This document shows, one piece after another, positions 57,758-64,000 of a DNA stretch of 64,000 nucleotides (position 1 is its first letter; each line of letters opens with the position of its first letter). Source of the stretch: Sclerurus mexicanus (Eukaryota; Chordata; Aves; Passeriformes; Furnariidae); contig VWZF01003927.1 in NCBI GenBank assembly GCA_013396755.1, forward strand, positions 724,792 through 788,791, in the 5' to 3' direction. A program made the translations under genes and the position numbers. The notes beneath the pieces are model-generated. The model had not been told where the DNA came from and did no database searches. It saw only the letters and a list, made by a program, of their open reading frames with translations.

Positions 57758-60700
57758 TTTCAAGTGTGTACAGCAAACACTGAAGATTTTATTTTTCCTT
57801 TTTAATGGAGAGATTGTTATTGACTACCTGGTGCCTGTGTTCACAGGATAGGAAAACAACGAAATAAAATCTACTGAGCCTAAGATTGAAGAACCCAAAA
57901 CAACAACAGGAGCTCTCTGTATCAGGTGCACCTGAAGGAAAGGAGAGCTGCAGTTCGTGCAGTCTATTGCACATTAGGAAATATGATACTGCAGTGGGTC
58001 TGCCTTTATCCCACTGAAAAAGGGACCTGGGACAGACTCCCTACTTGTCCCACTACTGTTCTGGACTATCCCATGCAAGGGGTACACTGTATAAATGGTT
58101 GAACTTATTCAAAGATTTTCAAGCTCCTTGGCTCCCACTCGCTTTTAGAGGGGTTGATTGACCTGTCCAAAGGGCCCCTGTCTTGGTCTAACTGTGAAAA
58201 AAGTTCTGTCACCAAAGCCACATTAAAAGTCTGGAACAACTTGCAGCAAGACCAGTCATTTAACAAGGGCTTGAAATTTACTTTGAAAGCTTAAAAAGTT
58301 TATGAAGGTTGAAAATCACAAAGTTTAAGAAATGGTCCTCAGTATCAAGCCCTATCCATTATGTTCTAAAACCCTTACTGATAAAACTCTGCCTGCAAGG
58401 ACTAATTTAGCCAGCCCCAAGAACTAATTTACATTTGCAATTGCTTAGCCCTGCATTTAAGCCTCTTCTCTCCTTTGCCAGTATATTTTTACTATTTGCA
58501 AATCATTAAATGTTGACTGCAAAGGAAGCAGGTGTACAGGGTATAACTTCTATTTCAACTCAAGGCCCTTGGTGTTTCTCCTTTGAGAATGAGGGCATTA
58601 ACTACATCAGGACACAAACAGTGCTGGAATTTTACCATCAAAAAGAAACGGTAAAGAAAATTTTAAATTGTGTAAAAAAACAAGAAGAAAGAGTCCTTCC
58701 TCCAGAAACTTCTTGGGTGAGAAGTGACATCAGTCACGCCACAAGGACAGGAGGAGAGACTGCATTTTATTGGAAAATAAAGATGTGAGTAAATCTACGA
58801 TGATGAATATAAAATGCCTCTTTTGGATTTAATTAGGAGTCACCTTTTTAGGGCACCACTTTGTACCTGACTTTTCACACAGCAAAGCATATGGCAAAAA
58901 AGCAGGAAGTGGGGATTAAGGTACATTTTAACTGGCGGTGTGTTCAGCCAGATGGCCTGTTCCCGGCCCCTGAAGATCTGTGTGCTTTTTTCCCCCTCCA
59001 GAGTTATTTTGATTGAATTCCTTAACCAAATAATAATTTTTAAAAGCCCATATTTTATGCTATTTTAATGCATACTTCTCAGTGCATGTCACACACTTCC
59101 ATGCATAGCTTTTCCAAACAGAAATCATGCCGTAAAGGTAGGCAAGGGTCTTTCTGGCTTTGAGGACAACAGGACCCCAAGACTTAAAAGTCTTTTCCAT
59201 GAGCACCACGTGCCTTTCTCTCCTAATCTAAGCAACAGCAGTGATGGCACCATGATGATGTTATATCCCTGCTGACAACAGCAAGGGAGGGCAACAAGGG
59301 GCCACAGCTGGTGAAGTGCAGCACAAGTCTCTGACTTCTCCAGCGATGGAGTTTCCAGAGAGTTTGAAGCATGGTACAAATCTGGAGGGATTTTTTATTC
59401 CGGCTCTCCTTGCTTTTCACCTTTACTCTGCTGTTGAAGCTGAATGGCTTTTCTTCATTACTGGCCCCCAGTGCTGCAGGGGTGTCCCAAAAGGCTCTGC
59501 CCACTTAACAGAAGCAGGAGTTCCCATGGCCTAGACATCACTGATGGTGCCACTGAGTGATCAGGAAAGCATAACAATGGAATAAAAGAAAAATTGCTTG
59601 TTGAAATAGGTGGAAGATAATGGCCATCGAACAATCAGATGTTCATAAGAGAGTGCAGCTAGACAAGAACTCTAGTTCACACCATTGCTATGTCAAGGCA
59701 CTTAAAACTGTCCACCACTCCTTTTTAAAGCCAAGAAACAAACCACCAGAACTGAGTTAACCACGGTGAAAATAATTGTCAGCGGCGGTTACTGAGAAAA
59801 CTCGGGAAAAGATAAAAAAGGAAGCCCACATTAAGTGTTGAGGTTTGGAAAGTCCACTAATGACTCCAGCTGACATACACACCACTGTGGCAAGGATTGG
59901 GCATCAGCGCTGTTGCACAGTTTTCAGCAGCCAGGTGAATTGGTCCAGTTTCACTGAAGCAGTAAATAGACACATACCCAGGTCACCACAAAGCAAGGGC
60001 TAGAGGCACCAATCTTCCTGGCATGCTGCACTGAAGTTGCTCTGGAGCCTTTGGACAGAGGGAGAGAGGCAAACAGAGGAACTGGACATCTTTGTAGTGC
60101 CCAGGAGCTTTAGCAAAGGGGCAGCAGAGGATGAAATAGAGAAATACCCACATCCAGTAAGGTACATATCACAGCTGTTGTTATGTTTACCTATGCCTGC
60201 GTATACACACACACATACATGAAAAAAATATAAAGCAAGAAAGCAATCCCATTTAAGAGAAATACACTATTTTTATGGCATAAAGGAAACAGTAATGATG
60301 ATTACACTTCCTCAGTGGAAGCCTTCATGAATACCATGTAAATTGCAGAATACAAATGCAAGAATAAGGCTTCAAAATTCTTACAAATAGCTACTTGAGA
60401 AATTTGGATGTGATATCAAGGAGGGAGTAGTGAGGAACTTCCTGTGGCTGAAGCTGGGCAGTGTGTAATGTGCAAAATTCATTATCTTAAACTTTTGGCT
60501 ATGATGTGTAATTGTTAACCTCTGCCGTTAGTTCAAGGCTCCTTTCACTAAAATATATGGGTTGCCATCAAAGCTGATTTGGATTAGGAGGCAAGCGTGT
60601 GCCCTCACTTCTAGGTTATATTAATACACCAAAATCAATAACATGCCATAGCTTTCAGAAGTAGTAATAAAACACCCTAAAATATTCCCAGAATACTTCT

Positions 60701-63700
60701 ATAAATTATTTGTTCAATGTACTTATGTTAAAAAGGTTGTCAGTTACAGTATTCTGAAAGACTCTAAAATAACAAGTCATCGTATTTGTATTTGATAAAC
60801 CCCTGCTGTTTTGGGTCAAAGAGGGCTCCAGAACGGGGGGGGAGGGGGAAATCATTATTTTCCCTAATAAATAAATTACTTGCCTATATTTCATGTATCA
60901 GTAAAGCCTGCCAGTATTGAGGGCTTAAATAATAAATAGCAAATAGCTCCATTCATTTATTAATAATAATGCATCTTTTCTTCCTCTTACCATATTTGTG
61001 GGCAATGGATTGAACAGTACTCAGGTGGAAGGACAAATAGTTGGGCCACTGGGAACATTTAAAATTTTCCAGTTTAAGGTGAACTTGTCAGCACTGACAG
61101 CCCTTTTCCCTTCATCTGTGTGTTTTGGTGCCTGGGCTGTGTACTGCCAGTGGTAGGAGCTTTTGGGCTTCAAAACTGCAAAACTCTGATTAGGTTGTAC
61201 ATGTGAGCGAAACCCCATTTTTATTAGGCATCACAATACCTGTTCAACCCTGTTCAGCAGAGCATGGAGGTGCCTCACTGCCCTTGGCAGGTTTAATGTT
61301 CAAACACCTCTGGCAGGGCAGCCCAATCCCTGGCTGTACAGGTGGCCAAAAAAGATATTGGGCAGGAAAGGTGCAATAAGTAGGAGGGTGATGCAGATAC
61401 ACATCTCTATTACCTTCTACTAACCAAAGAAATATGTTTTATTTGTGACTGTTCTCAGCATAAAGTGCTCATTCCCTTTCTGACATAATCCACATCTACG
61501 TCAACCTGACTATTTTTAACAGTCATTCCTTTTCATGGCTCTTTGATTTAAAGGAAAATAAAACATGAGCAGTTTACCAGAGAGGTGAGGGTTTCTCAAG
61601 CTCTAAAAACACCAAACAAATGCCCTCCTCCCACAAGCAGGGTACTGCAGCTGACTGCCAGTGCAAGGAGTGGCGCAAATATGTACGTGAGTCCTAGATA
61701 CCAAATTCTTAACAACACCAGCAGCTCAGCCTGTAGGGCTAAGTGGATAAGCAGATTTCAACATCATGCCTTAATCCAACATCTTCCATGGAGAGTTAAG
61801 AGAACTCAAGCACAGGCACACAGGTGACCACACTCACCACCCCTGTTCCTCCAGAGGAATAAAAGGACCTGAAACCTCTGTATTCATGTAGGTCATGGCA
61901 TCATCATGCCTGGTGATGGAGAATGAACTCCTTTCTTTGTCTAAACACCCAGTGGGAGCAGACAGGATGTAAACAGCCTTATATTAACTACAAAGTGACC
62001 TTTGTCAGTTACCTGGAGAGCTAATCTTTTTCAAGGGTCAGGAAGAAAGTACTTTGCATTCTCAGTGTCTCTTGACCAACACACACCCATTTCTGACAAA
62101 ATGAAAAGACAAGAAAAGAGAAAAATGTATCACATGCTACCACACATATCAGACATGCTTCAGACCATGCCGAAATCTGGGAGCTGACATCCTTGGATAT
62201 GAGGGGCTGCCAGCATTTCAACTTGTCACTATTAAGAGCAAGTGTGGTGGCACTCAGTCCGGGTACAGGGTCTTCAAGAACACGCCCTGCTACCCTCTAA
62301 AGCAATTTAATCATACAGCCAGCTATAGCAACTCCACTTCCAACTACCTACAGAGTGCAGGTTTGTATTTAAAGCAGAGTATTTCTTGCAGCCTTACCCA
62401 CTGTGAAGTGCAGTTATGTTTTTCTACAAGATTTAGCTACAGGGCAAAAGACTTCAAGCATCTAAAAACACAGATGAGAGATCCAGCATGACACTGCTGA
62501 CCCAGTCTAATAGGACCCTTGATAGCCAGATGAGTTGGGTCACATCCTACCTCTTGTTTCCTTAAGCCTGGAGTGCCACTGGCTCTTTTCAGACCTAAGT
62601 AAATTGCTTCTTTTCTTTTGGCTATTCCTTAAGCTACCCTAGGCACCGAGCAGGGAAAGTAAACACATGGCAAAGGCACAATAGGCAGAACGGACTTGAT
62701 CTTTGTTTAAAGCACAGGGTCAGCTCCTCGCTGCGAGCAGATTTTCCTCTTTGGAAACAGGTTCATGTTTACGTTTTAAGTTCCAGCAACATGCTCTGGA
62801 TTTTCAACATGTGCAGCACATCTGGTCCAGCCCAGATTTATGAACAAATCTGCATATAATTGTGCTGGGCTAGGGTGTTGTTGTTGTTGTATTCCCTCCA
62901 CCCTCCCGCTGCACATATACCCACCCTTTAAATAAAACGGTTTTGTCCAGGGCTGTATAAACCCCTGATTCCAAGCCATATAATTTTATGGACAGGAAAA
63001 AAAAAAGTTCTTTTGTATTGCACCTGAGCTCATTAAAACCCCCAAATTCCATAATTTTACACTACCATGTGCTGCATATTGTATTTAGTACCTAGCAGAG
63101 TAATTGCTTACAGTCCTCAGTGAGTGCACATAAGGTGGAGAAATGATGGAACAGGTGGGATAGCCACCCTGTACTTGCCAATCGCAGGTTTACATCCCTG
63201 CACAGCTGACATGAAGCTGTGTGGATGAACAGTTCAAAAGCCTGGGTTAGGGTCCTTTGTTAGCCCTGTGGTGGGTGCGAAGTCCCAGACATCAGCTCCC
63301 AGTGAGCACAATGGCTTCTGTAACAGACCAGATAAAACGAATAAGCATGTGGGATACAGGCTAGGAAAAGGGAGGAGATAAGGATAAGAGGGTCAGGGTG
63401 AAAGGTCCAAAATGCCAGAGGAACCTGCAACTTAAACAAGTTAACCAGGCATCCCAAGAGAAAATAACCCTGGAAAATTCAAGAGAAAGTGAGCAGTCCA
63501 AGAACTCTCCTGTGGCAACATTCAAGGTTTCCTAACTTGTTCTTAAAAATAAACCAAAACCTTTTGTGCATCTCCACAAAGGGAATTATGTCAAAACAGC
63601 TGCTTCTAAATTAAAAAGGGTTTGCACACTCCCTGCCTCTGTGAGCAACAACCCCATGAAACTGCTTTTGCCACCATGTCTTGACTGCATGAAGATCTTC

Positions 63701-64000
63701 CAGGATGGGAAGAGGAGACAGAGGTGCAAGCAGATTTGCTGTGTGGTCACATACTCTCTGATCTGGGTGAATACTGAGTGTATATTCTGGTACTCTTTGG
63801 AGAGTAAATTCCCCTCACTTGCTCAAGCACTGAAAGGGATCCAGTCACAAAGGTCTCTGTATTTATTCAGTGCTCCTAAGGGCACACCCTAGAGATGTTT
63901 GTCTGAGTCCATGGGCTACCCAACTTGATGTCTCAGGATAGATTTAGGTCTTCAGCCTGTAAGAAAGAGAGTTTTAAAAAAACTACACGTGCATGGCTTG
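57758..64000. other. AT-rich unique DNA to window end
   Basis: No gene recognised. Minor features are a G8-A-G5 run at 60835-60848, short CA repeats at about 60204, GTT repeats at about 62877, and a pyrimidine/CpG patch at about 59770-59800. The frame at 58510-58788 (92 codons) and the one at 63566-63892 (108 codons) have no recognisable domains. Confidence 0.55.

Noticed and set aside
60835..60848. G8-A-G5 run as a G-quadruplex
   Set aside because: Could fold only with single-base or zero loops. Treated as a homopolymer-type run.

Overview
The window looks like a stretch of bird nuclear genome lying between genes or inside a very large intron. The main clue is a CR1 retrotransposon tail at 22382-22733 of the kind found in birds. 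The flanking DNA is AT-rich and otherwise poor in recent transposable elements, with scattered worn pieces of very old amniote repeats. Nothing suggests bacteria or a virus. No operons, rRNA or tRNA genes, CRISPR arrays or phage genes were seen. No protein-coding gene can be called with confidence: the many short open frames match what chance gives in DNA of this composition, and none was recognised.

Layout. 1-9300: unique AT-rich sequence with an old repeat near 3.15 kb and a G12 run. 9300-13100: a small tandem duplication, a possible CR1 remnant, and a minus-strand cluster of exon-like segments (11.54-12.98 kb) with a poly(A) signal beyond it at 10.88 kb. This is the best candidate for an unannotated or decayed gene. 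14300-17100: a SOX-POU composite motif, a MIR-like SINE, an old repeat, and a tight cluster of RBPJ, antioxidant-response and ACGTG motifs. 22.38-22.73 kb: the CR1 element. 23-36 kb: mostly unique DNA with a G-quadruplex motif and two MIR-like fragments. 36.7-38.1 kb: the most distinctive block. A pyrimidine-rich tract of about 400 bp is followed by a CpG island with dense G-quadruplex runs, a CTCF/YY1-like site and ten copies of a 12-bp minisatellite. 38.3-64 kb: unique DNA with one MIR-like fragment, two old LINE-tail-like repeats, several near-perfect hairpins, a duplicated homeodomain-type motif at 44.1-44.3 kb, one well-formed small exon candidate at 45.5 kb, and a poly-T tract holding the only ambiguous base (57742).

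How it may work together. With no firm gene, the most reasonable reading is a regulatory or intronic landscape. The CpG island at 37.6-38.0 kb is the likeliest promoter or insulator, and the motif clusters are possible enhancers. All motif calls come from reading the sequence; none was tested by alignment. No undescribed biological system was identified.
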